This document shows positions 48,481-61,733 of a stretch of DNA of 64,000 bases, one piece after another (the first letter of the stretch is position 1; each line of letters opens with the position of its first letter). Made by a program: the position numbers and the translations under genes. The notes below the pieces were generated by a model. It was given only the letters and a program-made list of their open reading frames with translations. It was not told the origin of the DNA and made no database searches. The DNA is from Flaccisagitta enflata (Eukaryota > Chaetognatha > Sagittoidea > Aphragmophora): positions 71,548,001 through 71,612,000 of the forward strand of contig OZ231127.1 in the NCBI GenBank assembly GCA_965153355.1, written 5' to 3'.

Positions 48481-48810
48481 GCTAGAATAGGGAAGAGATG
48501 ACAAAGTGAGGGGGGAAAGAGAAGAAAGAGAGATGGGAAAGAGAAGAAAGAGGGAGGGGGGTAAGGGACAGAAGAGAGAGAGGGAGGGAAAATAAGAAGA
48601 ATAGAGAGGGAGTGGAGGGAAGGTAGGGGAGAAGAGAAGAAAGGGAGAGAGGGGGTAAAAAAGAGAGAGGGAAGAGAGTAAAGAGAGAGAGGGGGAAAGA
48701 GAAGTAAGAGAGAGGTGGGTGGGTAAGAGTTAGAAGAGAAAGAAGAGAAAGGAAGAGGATAGACAAAGAGGAGGAGGAAGAGGAGGAAGAGGAAAAATGA
48801 GGAGGAGGGA
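48481..48810 (+). repeat. Purine-rich GA/GGA tract
   Basis: About 330 bp of almost only G and A. A second GAAGAGGA-rich stretch lies at 48940-49030. ORFs here are compositional. Confidence 0.8.
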
Positions 48811-49635
48811 GAAAAAAGTGGAGCTAAAAGAGAGAGGGAAACGTCCTGTTAAGGGTCTCCTAGGAATAGAGATCCATCCATTCATCCAACGGACGTGCGG
48901 AGCCGCCACAACAACGAAAGCACACCCGGCCGAATCAGAGGAAGAGGGGAAGGAAGAGGAAGAAGAGGAGAAGGAAGAGGGAGAGGATGACGCGGATGAG
49001 GATGAAAATGAGGAGGAAGAGGAGATGGTGGTGGCGGAGGCTAAAGTGACAGTGAAATGGGAAACCCAGGGAGGGTGGTAAAAAATACGGAAGAGGGGAA
49101 AGGGGGTTCACATAAAAATGGGAAGGACAGTAACAAGCTCAAAGTAGGTGAGAAGGGAAAACGGTAGATGTCGTTTTCTATGATGACATCTATGATGACA
49201 GCTATGGCGACCACTAGCTTTGACGAAAGTTATGTGGATAAATGCGCTTTTCGCTGTCGTGGCGTGGGGAAGCAAGCAGCGTCACTAGTGAGGCTGACTA
49301 CCAAAATGATCAACTGAAGCATACCAAAACAAAATGTACAGGGCAGTGAAACAAAATGGAGAGCTAAAAACTGATTAAGAGTAAAGTTATAGAACTGAGA
49401 GCAAAGTTTAAGAAAGATGATCATAGTTAGAGAATTGCATTGAACTACGCGTTAGTGTATTATGAACGATGTAAGAGAATTGGGAGCACTGTTAGACAAT
49501 TGAGAGCGGAGTTAGAGAACTGAGAGCAAAACAAGTGAATTGAGAGCAAAGAAGTGCCGAAAGCGTGTCAATTTTTTTGCGCCAAAAAGAGCAAAAGATT
49601 TACGCCACACTTTTAAGCCCCTTCATGAGTACAAC

Positions 49636-49844
<209 letters not shown>

Positions 49845-49891
49845 TGTTGAATACACAGATAGATGGACTATTTGAGTGTCAGACTAACAGA

Positions 49892-50205
49892 TACAGCAGA
49901 TGTCGTCTGGACTTGGAAATCAACTATTTTAGACAGCCCTGTGATTCTCCCTAGCAACCGCCAAACCAGCGATATTCTTACAGAACATATTGTGGGAAAA
50001 TTGTAGCAAATTTCATTTTAAACAATGTTCCCTCAAAAATTTCTCATAATATTGATATTTTAGCGTGAATACATGGAATTGTGTTTCCATGGCAACCAAT
50101 ACCCATGTGCAATAAAGCATCCTTTTATTAGTCTATATTCCAAATATCAATCTCTTAAATATATTTGTCTTCCTGTATTTCCAAGTCTAGACGACATCTA
50201 CAGTA
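49892..50205. mobile_element. MITE with TACAGCAGATGTCG ends and shared core
   Basis: The ends TACAGCAGATGTCGTCTGGA, then CTTGGAAAT, are inverted repeats of about 30 bp with TA edges. The core (CCTAGCAACCGCCAAACCAG, ATATTCTTACAGAACATATT) is homologous to one arm of the 726-1329 element, whose ends are unrelated. Confidence 0.75.
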
Positions 50206-50318
50206 GGTAGATGGACAGGCAATCAGCCTGATAGACTGACAAGGAAACAAAGAGACACTTAAAAATGGACGCCAGAAGACAAAGATAGACCAAGCCCAAG
50301 CAAATGAGAAAGAAAGAA

Positions 50319-50496
50319 TGAATGAATGTATGAATGAATGAATGAATGAATGAATGAATGAATGAATGAATGAATGAATGAATGAATGAATGAATGAATG
50401 AATGAATGAATGAATGAATGAATGAATGAATGAATGAATGAATGAATGAATGAATGATGAATGAATGAATGAATGAATGAATGAATGAATGAATGA
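50319..50496 (+). repeat. (AATG)n microsatellite
   Basis: About 175 bp of AATG with one 3-bp slip near 50457. Confidence 0.95.
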
Positions 50497-50564
50497 AAAA
50501 AGCCTAAATGAGAAGATAACTAAATGAATGACCCGATGAAGGGCAGTGATAAAATAGACTAACC

Positions 50565-50697
50565 AAGTATTTGGGCAGGGGCAATAACGCAAAACAGCCT
50601 GTAAACGGCGTAAACGCTGATGAAGAAACGTGTTGCGGACCGACAGAGCGACTGACAACAGACAGAGCGGTTATTGAGTCGCGTGCACGCGACTTAA
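50565..50697 (+). mobile_element. Partial GTCC-core element, copy K
   Basis: ATTTGGGCAGGGGCAATAAC, CGGCGTAAACGCTGATGAAG, a short GACCGACAGAGC core, and the perfect terminal palindrome GTCGCGTGCACGCGAC followed by TTAA. The AACAAGGCC end is missing. Confidence 0.65.
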
Positions 50698-50966
50698 CAA
50701 AGAATGGGGGTTACACAGGAGAAGTTCAATCACATGCTGAGAATAACGCGAACAAAAGAAAGATGAATAATTTGTAGACCTACAAAAACACAAAGTGAAA
50801 GAAAAATACACAGAAAAGATGAATAAAAAACAGAGGAAAGGAAAAAAAGAGAGAGGAGGAAAAAACCTGCTTAATCGCAGAGTTTACGCGAGCAACGGGG
50901 AAAACACATTTCCGCCTGAAAAAGAACAGATAAAAAAGAAGGAAAGGAAGGAAAAAGATGAAAGAG

Positions 50967-51172
50967 AAGAAGAAGAAGAAGAAGAAGAAGAAGAAGAAGA
51001 AGAAGAAAAAGAAAAAGAAAAAGAAAAAGAAGAAGAAGAAGAAGAAGAAGAAGAAGAAGAAGAAGAAGAAGAAGAAGAAGAAGAAGAAGAAGAAGAAGAA
51101 GAAGAAGAAGAAGAAGAAGAAGAAGAAGAAGAAGAAGAAGAAGAAGAAGAAGAAGAAGAAGAAGAAGAAGAA

Positions 51173-51219
<47 letters not shown>

Positions 51220-51425
51220 AGAAGAAGAAGAAGAAGAAAAAGAAAAAGAAAAAGAAAAAGAAAAAGAAAAAGAAAAAGAAAAAGAAAAAGAAAAAGAAAA
51301 AGAAAAAGAAAAAGAAAAAGAAAAAAAGAACAAGAAGAAGAAAAAGAAAAAGAAAAAGAAAAAGAAAAAGAAAAAGGAAAAAAAGAACAAGAAGAAAAAG
51401 AAAAAGAAAAAGAAAAAGAAGAACA
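50967..51425 (+). repeat. (GAA)n and (AAAAAG)n array
   Basis: About 240 bp of nearly pure GAA pass into about 90 bp of GAAAAA hexamers and further A-rich variants. The array is purine-only for more than 450 bp. Confidence 0.97.
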
Positions 51426-52343
51426 TGAAATAGGATGGAAACAAAAGAAAACGACAGACAAAAAGTATGCAGACAGAAAAGTATACAGACAGACAGAGGG
51501 ACAAAAAAGGAAGATGGATAAACCAATAGACAGACAGATGGAGAAATCAAGTGAGTGAAGGGAAATGAAAACAATGAGGGAAAAAATGCTGAAGGGGCGG
51601 ATCGTTGAATGCAGAGTAATGAGGCGATTTTTGCCGGAAGACTCCTCGCCCTCTTCCTCTTCATCCTCTTACTCCTCTCAGTCCTCTTCCCTTTCTCTCT
51701 GCTTTGAGGCCCTTTGAATAAGAATGTTGTTGAGTGCTTGCTTGTCCGCACGCTTTATTACTTTTAGTTGGCCAGCATGTGGCATGTACATGTATTTAAA
51801 CATGCAATTTGGCCCTATCCTGATAACAGTTTGTGATTACGTAGCTACTTGAATACGTTGACACCGTGTACTCTCTTGACATGTTTGAGTGATGAATGCT
51901 AAGTGAAAAGTTGGTCAACCGATGAGAGTGAGCGTTTGTGGATGTTCCTTTTGGCGCTTGCGTGATGAAACGATTGGTTGTCTTACGTGGTAAGCATTCT
52001 TACACTTGGTACATTTGTAATAAGCATTTTTGATAAGCTTTTTTCCATTTGCTTGCATGTGTAATGATCAGGCGTTGTAAGTTTGTTTACACTCGGTACT
52101 TATGTGATAAAGCAGCGAAATGCAAATGAGTTTTGAAGTGATTAGGATTAACCACTTCTTTGCATTCAAAAGGATTTACGAATCACGATGAAGAAAAGAG
52201 AAATGAAAACGCTCCCATCTTTGTCTGTCTCTGTCTGTCTCTCTTTTTCTCTCATTGTCTCCTTATCTCCGTGTATCCTACCTAGCAATCTGTCTCAAAA
52301 TGTATGTCTTCCTGTCTGCGCCTCGGCATCTTTCTGTCACCGC

Positions 52344-52461
<118 letters not shown>

Positions 52462-52694
52462 CGTTTTGCACCATTCATCCAAGTAATTTCTACAAACACG
52501 AGTGACTGCATAAACTTAAAAAGACCTCGCTTCCCGTCTCTTCCTCCAATTCTGTCCTTCCCACTCATAAAAAAAACGTTTCTGTCATCTGATCATCATC
52601 ATGATATTTCTCCTCAGTGAAGTCCGCTTTATATTATGTGCCTTTGTCTATGCATGTGTTAGTGTAATTGCAATAGTAGAGTTAGCAGTTTAGA

Positions 52695-52766
52695 TGTGGG
52701 TGTGTGTGTGTGTGTGTGTGTGTGCAGGTGTGTGTGTGTGTGTGTGTGCAGTGTGTGTGTGTGAGT

Positions 52767-52818
<52 letters not shown>
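52695..52818 (+). repeat. (GT)n then (TC)n
   Basis: GT with GCAG interruptions (52695-52763), followed by about 50 bp of TC. Confidence 0.95.
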
Positions 52819-52822
<4 letters not shown>

Positions 52823-52936
52823 GTTTCCCTCCGGTGCCAAAGGAAGAGAGACAAAGAGGCAGACAGAAAGTGAAACAGGTTGAGATAAAGTCAGAGACAG
52901 ACAGTGAAAATTAAAGAACAGAAACACGTTAAGTCC

Positions 52937-53292
<356 letters not shown>

Positions 53293-53469
53293 CAGACACA
53301 CAGATATACAGAGACAGGAACCTAGAGAAAGAATGGTCGCCATTTTGGGTCGCGTTTGGGTTTTCATTGAAATTCAACTCGTGCAAAATTGTCGTAAAAG
53401 AAACGAAGAAACATGAAGGATTAAACAAAGAATAAATAAAGGTGCCTGGAAAAAAAGAGAAGTTGAAGA

Positions 53470-54207
53470 AAACGAAAAAGAAAAAGAAAAAGAAAAAGAA
53501 AAAGAAAAAGAAAAAGAAAAAGAAAAAGAAAAAGAAAATGAAAATGAAAATGAAAAAGAAATGAAGAAGAAGTAGATGATGAAGTAGAAGAAGAAGGAGA
53601 AGAAGAAAAAAGGAGTAGAAGAAGCAGAAGAAGAACAGGAACAAGAAGAAGAACAAAAAGAAAAAGAAAGAGAAAAAGAAAAGGAAAAGGAAAGGAAAAG
53701 GAAAATAAAAATGAAAATAAAAATAAAAATAAAAATAAAAATAAAAATAAAAATAAAAATAAAAATAAAAATAAAAATAAAAATAAAAATAAAAATAAAA
53801 AAAAAATAAAGATAAAGATAAAAATAAAAATAAAAAAAAAATGAAAATAAAAATAAAAATAAAAATAAAAATGAAAATAAAAATGAAAATGAAAATGAAA
53901 ATGAAAATGAAAATGAAAATGAAAATAAATATAAAGATAAAAATAAAAATAAAAATAAAAATAAAAATAAAAATAAAAATAAAAATGAAAATGAAAATGA
54001 AAATGAAAATGAAAATAAAGATGAAAATAAAAATAAAAATAAAAATAAAGATAAAGATAAAAATGAAAATGAAAATGAAAATGAAAATGAAAATGAAAAT
54101 GAAAATGAAAATGAAAATGAAAATGAAAATGAAAATGAAAATAAAAATAAAAATAAAAAAGAATGAAAATGGAAATGAAAATGAAAATGAAAATGAAAAT
54201 GAAAATG
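53470..54207 (+). repeat. A-rich hexanucleotide array with variant blocks
   Basis: Units of six bases, (G/T)AAAA(A/T/G), run for about 740 bp. Blocks of GAAAAA, AAATAA, GAAAAT and GATAAA are each internally uniform and alternate along the array. It is A-rich on one strand throughout. Confidence 0.9.
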
Positions 54208-54283
54208 ACTTTGTTAATGGATGAGAGATTTACTGATTACATAAATGATTTACTGATTACATAAAAGATATACTGATTACATA

Positions 54284-54299
54284 AATGAATGAATGAATG

Positions 54300-54338
<39 letters not shown>

Positions 54339-54552
54339 CAATCAGACAATCAATCAATCCATCAATGAATGAATGAATGAATAGATGAATGAATGAATGA
54401 ATGAATGAATGGATGAATGAATGAATGAATGAATGAAGGAATGAATGAATGAATGAATGAATGAATGAATGAATGAATGAATGAATGAATGAATGGATGG
54501 ATGGATGAATGGATGAATGAATTAATAAATGAATGAACGAATGAATGAATGC
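54284..54552 (+). repeat. (AATG)n/(AATC)n array
   Basis: AATG, then AATC (54300-54345), then AATG/GATG units. The CAATCAAT stretch is the inverse sense of the AATG class. Confidence 0.95.
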
Positions 54553-54593
54553 TGGAATTCTGTCTTTTAATGACATTTTAACAGGAAGAGAAA

Positions 54594-54993
54594 TAGTCGC
54601 AAAAGCGTTAGATGGTCAGTGGTACCCTTGCCCTGCTTAAGTAGGTTGTGGTTGAAGTTGAGGGGGGAGCAGGGCAGCGGCTATGCTTTCAAACATATGG
54701 GGAATTTTCTCCTTCTTCTTCTTCTCCTCCTCCTCCACACCCCCCCTCCCCCCAGCCTCCAGGCCCATATCCCACTCTTGAGGCCCAAATCCTTAGAGAC
54801 TGGAATTTGGGCCTTGGGGTTGGGATTTGGGCCTCGAGGGCGGGATTTGGGCCTCAAGACTGAGATTTGGGCCTCAAGGCTGGGATATGGGCCTCCAGGC
54901 TGAGATATGGGCCTGGAGGATGGGGGATAGGTAGGCTGGGAATGAAGAAGGAGAAGAAGGATGAAAATTCCCCATATGTGAGCATAGGTCATC
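54594..54993. mobile_element. Foldback element with ~20-bp minisatellites, copy b
   Basis: Reversed relative to copy a: AGTCGCAAAAGCGTTAGATG, then GTCAGTGGTACCCTTGCCCT, the minisatellite core (GCCTCAAGACTGAGATTTGG type) in both orientations, and ending CATAGGTCATC without the GGGCAGCGGCC end. It is flanked by a 22-bp direct repeat, GACATTTTAACAGGAAGAGA plus AA (54572-54593 and 54994-55015). Confidence 0.75.
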
Positions 54994-56003
54994 GACATTT
55001 TAACAGGAAGAGAAAAAGGAAAACAATATCAATAAAGCTCGGTATTCGGTAAGTTGGCAACCAGGATATCACTTGCGTAACTGCAAGTTATTTTTTTTTT
55101 TTTCTTTTTTTTTTTTTCTTTTTTTTGCCGTGATGTCATTTGAGCTGCTTTTCCTTACATGTTCCTAACGAAAGACAATAATGCGCCGTGTGTTAGATGT
55201 AAAATGATTCTTTTAGAGGCGATTTATCTCAACTCGTTCTCAATCATTCATATCATTTTGATCTATCAACAACATTCAATTTCCGCTGACTCTATCTAGA
55301 TTCGACTTACATCTCGCGTCAATGTTCGCTCGAATCTGAAAATCGTTTTCTCTATGACGATCTTTGCTATGATGATGAGAGATAAAATCTTATAGGATTG
55401 ATATCGCAATGCTGAATGTCAAACTAAGTGCTGTTCTGTCAAAATCCTCTCCATTGACTATACAAAATAACTTGAGTAGAGTGAGAGTCGATATTGCGAC
55501 AGAGGCCACATATTCCACATGATAATTATGGTTGTTTTCCATTCATCGACACTCATTTGTACGTATTAGCCGATATTCAAAGTATTTTTTCGGAGGCCCT
55601 GGTGAGAAACTAGCGATTTTGTAGCTGTAGCTGAATTTTCGAGCCTCATAGCTACAATTTTTTGGGATATAGCTACCAACTAATAATTTAGCAATTTTTA
55701 AGAAGTTTTTTTGAAAGCTTATTTCTCCTTTACGTACATAATTGACCATTGCTGGTTTAATCAATAACTTCTGATGATATTTTTATACTAATACATGTAT
55801 AGCTAGTATTTATCTACTGAAAAAAATTATATGGCTAATTCTAGCGATCTTTAGGCCCTGAACTAGCGAATTTTGATAAGCCGGTGTTCCCATTAGAGTT
55901 CGGAGGACTTCTTCTTCATCAGAAAACTGCATTGTTGAAATTCCTTCCTGCTTCAAAACCTTAAATCCAGATTTTTCTTTCTTTCTTCTAATTACATTCT
56001 CAG

Positions 56004-56105
56004 GGAAAAAATTAGACTTTGACGAAGTCTACAAACAAAGTTCGGAAACGAATTGCACCGTTTATATCGGAAACCTCACCAATGGAGTCGCGGGAGAATC
56101 AATCG
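56004..56105 (+). CDS. TIA1: TIA1/TIAR RNA-binding protein, exon opening RRM3
   Basis: The exon encodes (G)KKLDFDEVYKQSSETN, then CTVYIGNLTNGVAGESI. LDFDEVYKQSS matches the conserved TIA linker (LSYDEVVNQSS in vertebrates). VYIGNL is RNP2 on beta1 of RRM3. It is 102 nt: two bases complete the glycine begun at 8135, then 33 codons, then one base. Acceptor ACATTCTCAG, donor TCG/GTAAGT at 56105/56106. The canonical YIGNL here contrasts with the YCGG type of vertebrate TIA1 and resembles fungal and nematode homologues. The rest of RRM3 and the glutamine-rich tail should lie on exons beyond the window; none was recognised before 64000. Its acceptor has an ordinary TTCTTTCTTTCTTC tract, not a TC array. 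Confidence 0.92.
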
Positions 56106-56384
56106 GTAAGTTGTATTCGTTTATTGATTGACTCAATTCGTGTGAATCCGTGACCAACTGACGTCAATAAATCAAGCTTGAGCTCTTCATTGTGACGATG
56201 TGACGATAAAAGTGTCACATGATCTTGTATCAAGCATTATCTTACATATTATCATTATTTATTAATTGGTATCATTATCAGTTGACTTTATTCGAGCTGA
56301 GTTGAGTTGAGCGGAGAAAAGGCGAGAAACAAAGTCAGAATTGGTTGAGCTGATATCTGTTGGAAATTGAAGAAACTGAATCAG

Positions 56385-56402
56385 AGAGAGAGAGAGAGAC
56401 AG

Positions 56403-56444
<42 letters not shown>
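56385..56444 (+). repeat. (AG)n microsatellite
   Basis: About 60 bp of AG with an ACAGAATG interruption. Confidence 0.9.
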
Positions 56445-56449
<5 letters not shown>

Positions 56450-57163
56450 ATGGGATAAAGAGACAGAGTGCGACCAACATAAAAGGGAAAGACAAAAAAG
56501 TCAAGAAAATTAAATGACAGAAGGAGAAAAACCTAATGGGCTAAACAGAGGGAAAGCTTACTCAAAGAGAGAAAGATATACAGAGAGATAGACAGATACA
56601 CGGACGGTCAGACAGTAACACACACAGTAAGACAGACACACAGACACACCGGAAGACACACAGACAGACACACAGACAAGCTGTAGGTACAGCAAAATCT
56701 GTGATTGATCAATGAGCACGAAAAACTGACAGACAGACAGTCAAACTGACAGAAAAATAGAGAAACAGACTTACACTTACAGAGAGATAAAGTCATCAAA
56801 GACAGACAGACAAATAGACAGACAAACAGACACAATGAAAAGACTGAAAAAAGAAAGGAATAAAAAGGAAACTGATTATTGGAGGTACAACCGAGTCTGA
56901 GACAGATTCAAAGGGCGCAAGACTTTCCCTTTTTTAACCGCATTACTAAGAATCGGTTTTCTGATGAAGAAGAAGAAGAAAAAGAAGAAGAGAAACAAGA
57001 TGATAGTTTAACAAAGGAAAAGGAAAAAAAATGACAAGAAAAAAAAATAAAGGGAAAAGGCAAAGAATAGGAAGAAATAGAACGAGAAAACTAAAGCCTT
57101 AACTGAAGGCGTCGGTCGTTCAATTTAATGACTTCTTTTCATGCCGTTGATCGGTAGTTGTAA

Positions 57164-57386
<223 letters not shown>

Positions 57387-57433
57387 CGTTGTGGTTGTGG
57401 TGGCTGTTTTTGCGTCATGATTTGTGAGATTCC

Positions 57434-57750
57434 CAGGGGTGTATAAAGTTGAGCGGCCTTTGATTTCTTCCCCCCCCCCCCGTCTTTGATTTCCTTCCCA
57501 GCCGGGTCACAAAATTGTTTGATTTTCTACCCCATAGAGTAAAAATAAAGCATGAATATGGTCAGAATAGTGTAAAATAGTGTTGAAGTATTCAAATACT
57601 ATCTTTTGAAACGGCCAAAAGTGTAAAATCTTCAAAAATTTTGTTTTTTCTTCTTTTCCACCCATTGATTTTCTTCCCTATCTCCAAACTCTTTGATTTT
57701 ATTCCCCCTCCCCTCCACCGGGGGGTAATGCTCAATTTCGTACACCCCTG
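57434..57750. mobile_element. hAT-type MITE with CAGGGGTGTA ends
   Basis: CAGGGGTGTATAAAGTTGAG is matched by the complement of the right end (CTCAATTTCGTACACCCCTG). Flanks GAGATTCC (57426-57433) and GAGGTTCC (57751-57758) form an 8-bp duplication with one mismatch. CAGGGGTG ends plus 8 bp fit hAT. The interior repeats CTTTGATTTCTTCCC-type motifs in one orientation. Confidence 0.8.
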
Positions 57751-57904
57751 GAGGTTCCATTACCTAATAGTGAATTTTTGCCAAGATGGTAAATAGGACG
57801 CAAAAAACATTTGCCTGAATGGTCTGGTGGAGATAGCCAGTGGAAGAGGTGAAAGAAAAGAAGAAAAAAAAAGAAATGAGGTCGAGTAGAATAAAAAAAG
57901 GACT

Positions 57905-57905
<1 letters not shown>

Positions 57906-57973
<68 letters not shown>
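57906..57973 (+). repeat. (AG)n microsatellite
   Basis: About 68 bp of pure AG. Confidence 0.95.
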
Positions 57974-57977
<4 letters not shown>

Positions 57978-58157
57978 GACAATTGAGATGTCAAACTTGG
58001 AACTTTGACGCGCCACGCCCAACCGCCATTCCATCTCTTCCATCTCTTAGCAGTGCCTCCACTTCTTCAATGCAAATGAAGGGGGAGGCAGGAGGAGGCG
58101 GAGGAGGGAGGGAGAGAAAGGTGAGAGTGGTGGTAGAGAAAGAGGAGGGAATTGCAG

Positions 58158-58680
58158 AAGAAGAAGAAGAAGAAGAAGAAGGAGAAGGAAGAAGAAGAAG
58201 AAGAAGAAGAAGAAGAAGAAGAAGAAGAAGAAGAAGAAGAAGAAGAAGAAGAATAAGAAGAAAATAGCTATGTATTAAGAGAAAGAAGAAGAAGAAGAAG
58301 AAGAAGAGAAGAAAGAAGAAAGAAGAAGAAGAAGAAGAAGAAGAAGAAGAAGAAGAAGAAGAAGAAGAAGAAAAAGAAGAAGAAGGAAAAAGAAGAGAAG
58401 AAGAAGAAGAAGAAGAAGAAGAAGAAGAAGAAGAAGAAGAAGAAGAAGAAGAAGAAGAAGAAGAAGAAGAAGAAGAAGATGAAGCAGAAGAAGAAGAAGA
58501 AGAAGAAGAAGAAGAAGAAGAAGAAGAAGAAGAAGAAGAAGAAGAAGAAGAAGAAGAAGAAGAAGAAGAAGAAGAAGAAGAAGAAGAAGAAGAAGAAGAA
58601 GAAGAAGAAGAAGAAGAAGAAGAAGAAGAAGAAGCAGAAAAAGAACATAAAACAACAAAAATCAGACGAAGAAGAAGAAG
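58158..58680 (+). repeat. (GAA)n locus
   Basis: Three GAA arrays (58190-58252, 58328-58372, 58400-58636), the last about 235 bp and nearly pure. Confidence 0.97.
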
Positions 58681-59080
58681 AAGATAAAAATGAAAATGAA
58701 GAAAAAATGAGCAAGCCCTAAGGGCAAAAGAAAATTGGGGTGACAGTACTTTTTCTCTTTTCCATTTATTCTAATTGATCATCAACTCTTCACTTTTGTT
58801 GTCATTGTCTTTTCACACGTCCATCAACAGGTCTGTCCGTCGGTCGGTCTGTCCCTCTATATCTCTTTCCGTTTTTCTGTCTGTCAGTTTGTCTGTCGCT
58901 TTATCTGTCTGCTTCTTAGTACTTTTTAATGCTCGTTGGTCTGTATTTCGACTGATCTTTTTGTCTTTGCAATTCATCTCAATAAAAAAACTTCCATGAT
59001 TTAACTTATTATGTAGATTTTTCCACTTTTACATTTGATATTAGTTTGATAAGAATCCAACAGCTTTTAAAACCTTTGTC

Positions 59081-59090
59081 NNNNNNNNNN
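59081..59090. other. Assembly gap (10 N)
   Basis: Ten consecutive N between CTTTGTC and TCTCTCACAG. The placed size may be nominal. Confidence 0.99.
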
Positions 59091-59249
59091 TCTCTCACAG
59101 GATAAATCTCGAAGTCCCTTTTTTCATGCAACCATCTGGTGTGCTTTTTCGTTCTTGTCTCTTTTTTGTCTGATTCAAATGCCTGTCTGTCCATCTGTCT
59201 GTCTGTCCTGTGTATCATCTGTCTGTCTTTACTGTCTGTCTGTCTGTCC

Positions 59250-59370
<121 letters not shown>

Positions 59371-59435
59371 ATTCACTGTAGCCCCGCTCGGTTAATCAAC
59401 TATTTTTTTTGTTGTCCTTCTGCTATTCATGATAT

Positions 59436-59889
59436 GCTTTTTGGGCAGCAGCCCCGAAAGGGTCGAAAATGACTGCTTTCACACCTATGGGAAATTTCTC
59501 CTCCCCTGTCTTCTTCTCCTCCGTCCGTACCCCCCTAGCTCCGCGGCCCAAATTCTGGCTTTGAGGCCCATATTCCACCCCAGAGATCCAAATTCTAACC
59601 TTGAGGCCCAAATTCCAGCCTCGTGGCTCAAATCCCAGCCTTGAGGCTCAAATCCCAGCCTTGAAGCTCAAATCCCAGCCTCAAGGCTCAAATCCAAACC
59701 TCAAAGCAGATTCCAGCCTCGGCCATAATTCCAGACTCAAAATCCTGGATCCAAGCCTTGAGGCTCAAATAAAAACAGCATGGAGTCATCAGCCTTTCAG
59801 GGCCTGCCCCTCTAACCACACACACCCACATTCACTCACATAGGGGCAACGGGTACCGCTGACCATCTAACGCTTTTGCGACTATTATC
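59436..59889. mobile_element. Foldback element with ~20-bp minisatellites, copy c
   Basis: GCTTTTTGGGCAGCAGCCCC, GACTGCTTTCACACCTATGG, then units of the AGGCCCAAATTCCAGCCTTG type in one orientation only, then GGGTACCGCTGACCATCTAA and CGCTTTTGCGACTATT. Confidence 0.7.
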
Positions 59890-60667
59890 TTTGTCGTCTT
59901 TCCCTTTCAATACATATATTTTTTGTCATCGTGTTTTGACAATGTCATGTTTCCCTTTTTTGGTATTTTTTTTTATGCCGGCTTTCCTTCCATCTTGATA
60001 TTTTTTTTTTTTGCTTTTTTCTCAATGTTTTTCATCAATAGATTTTTGTCATGTTGTCTTTCCCTTTTGCTAAATAGCTTTCATGTTCCTGTCCCTTCCT
60101 TTGAATAGGTGGTTTTTCATCATGCTGTATTCCCATCTTTTTGTTTGCTATACACAGTTGTTGTGTCAATATTGATTTCCCTTTCACTACAGCAACTTTA
60201 TTAGAAATGTCTGTAAAACACCAGCAATTCACGTGTTTTGGCGAAAGCCACTGATATTTTCTCCCTTTGCTTGTACGTCATTTTCTGCCGTTCCAATCAT
60301 ATATTCCTCTCCTACCCTCCATCCTCCTTCCTCCTCCTCTTCCTCCCCCTCTTTCTTTCCTTCTCTCTGTCCACGTGTGTATTTTCTCTCTGCGGCGCTG
60401 AAAATAATATCATACATTGTATCTCATTTCCCAAGTCTGTCAATCTTTATTGCTCTCTTTCTGTCTTTGACTAAGGGTCTGAGTAAGTTTGTAAGTGTGT
60501 CTGCCTGTCTCCGTCGCTACTTGTCTTCCTAATCATAGTTTACCCGTCTTTTCCTTTGTCCTACTTTCACCCTGTCTCTGTCTCTCTGTCTCTCATTCTC
60601 TCTGTCTGTCTCTCTTTTTGTCTGTCTGTGTGTCTGTGTGTCTTTCTGTCTGTCTCTGTCTCTATCT

Positions 60668-60784
<117 letters not shown>

Positions 60785-61673
60785 ATTTTTACTGTATGTA
60801 TTACTCCTAGATTCCTCTTTTTTTTCTCCTCTCCTCCACATCGCGCGCGCTCCAAAGTGGGTATGCATTTCTCTGACACATTTATACTCGAGAGTCTCTC
60901 TAGATTCTGTATAGGAATGAGTGTTACAAATTTGTAAGGGGCGGGATCTGGAAAGGAGCGTGTCGTATGAATACTCATGGACAATGGACATGAAGATTGC
61001 GAAATGCGAAGTCCAACGAAGGTAGCTGAACAGACATATGGAAGACCTTACGCCAATATGGGGCTTGTAGACATGGGATCGTGATATGAGACAATATCAT
61101 ATTGGGCGATTTATGGAGTGAGTATGTGGCACAAGGACATATAATAAAGTAAGGAGGTAGTCATATGAGCAAGCGAGATCACACAGCTAATGAACTGATA
61201 GAGATGGTGTAAATGCTTAGCCCAGTAGGCCATGTTTCGACATTGGCGTAGGCTCATATGGCATACAACGGGCAAGGGAGGCACTAGGGAAAGTAAGACC
61301 GAGGCTGAAACGGTCGGGTGGGGGGCGGAGAGTAGGTTGTAATGGTGGCAATGGGTGATGAGGTTGAGTGGGATAGGGTCGAGCTTTATCAGGCCTTGTT
61401 TCCGCGCACATGACTGTAGAAGGTATACACTAAAAATTAAATAACCACAAAGCATGGAACCGAAAATGGATACTCATATTGCTTGTTTGAACATTAACCT
61501 ATATTGGCTATGAATTGTCGGCAAACAAGATGCAAAAAGGGTATGGAGGAGTAACTGTTTTCGTAGGTAAGTTTTACGTCTTTCGCGGCAATGCAGAAAT
61601 TACGCGTGCAGCATATCGGGGGACAGCAGGAGTGCGTGTGCTCACTCCCTGGGAGTCTCAGGCAGAAATATTG

Positions 61674-61678
<5 letters not shown>

Positions 61679-61731
<53 letters not shown>
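61679..61731 (+). repeat. (AG)n microsatellite
   Basis: About 52 bp of AG, with a second short AG run at 61789-61820. Confidence 0.9.

Positions 61732-61733
<2 letters not shown>

Noticed and set aside
50795-51751. ORFs up to 323 codons of poly-Glu, poly-Lys or poly-Phe
   Set aside because: Translations of the GAA and AAAAAG arrays in every frame, with no non-repetitive protein attached.
61500-61660. Possible missing RRM3 exon of TIA1
   Set aside because: Searched for the aromatic RNP1-type segment and did not find it; the open frame here gives no RRM pattern.
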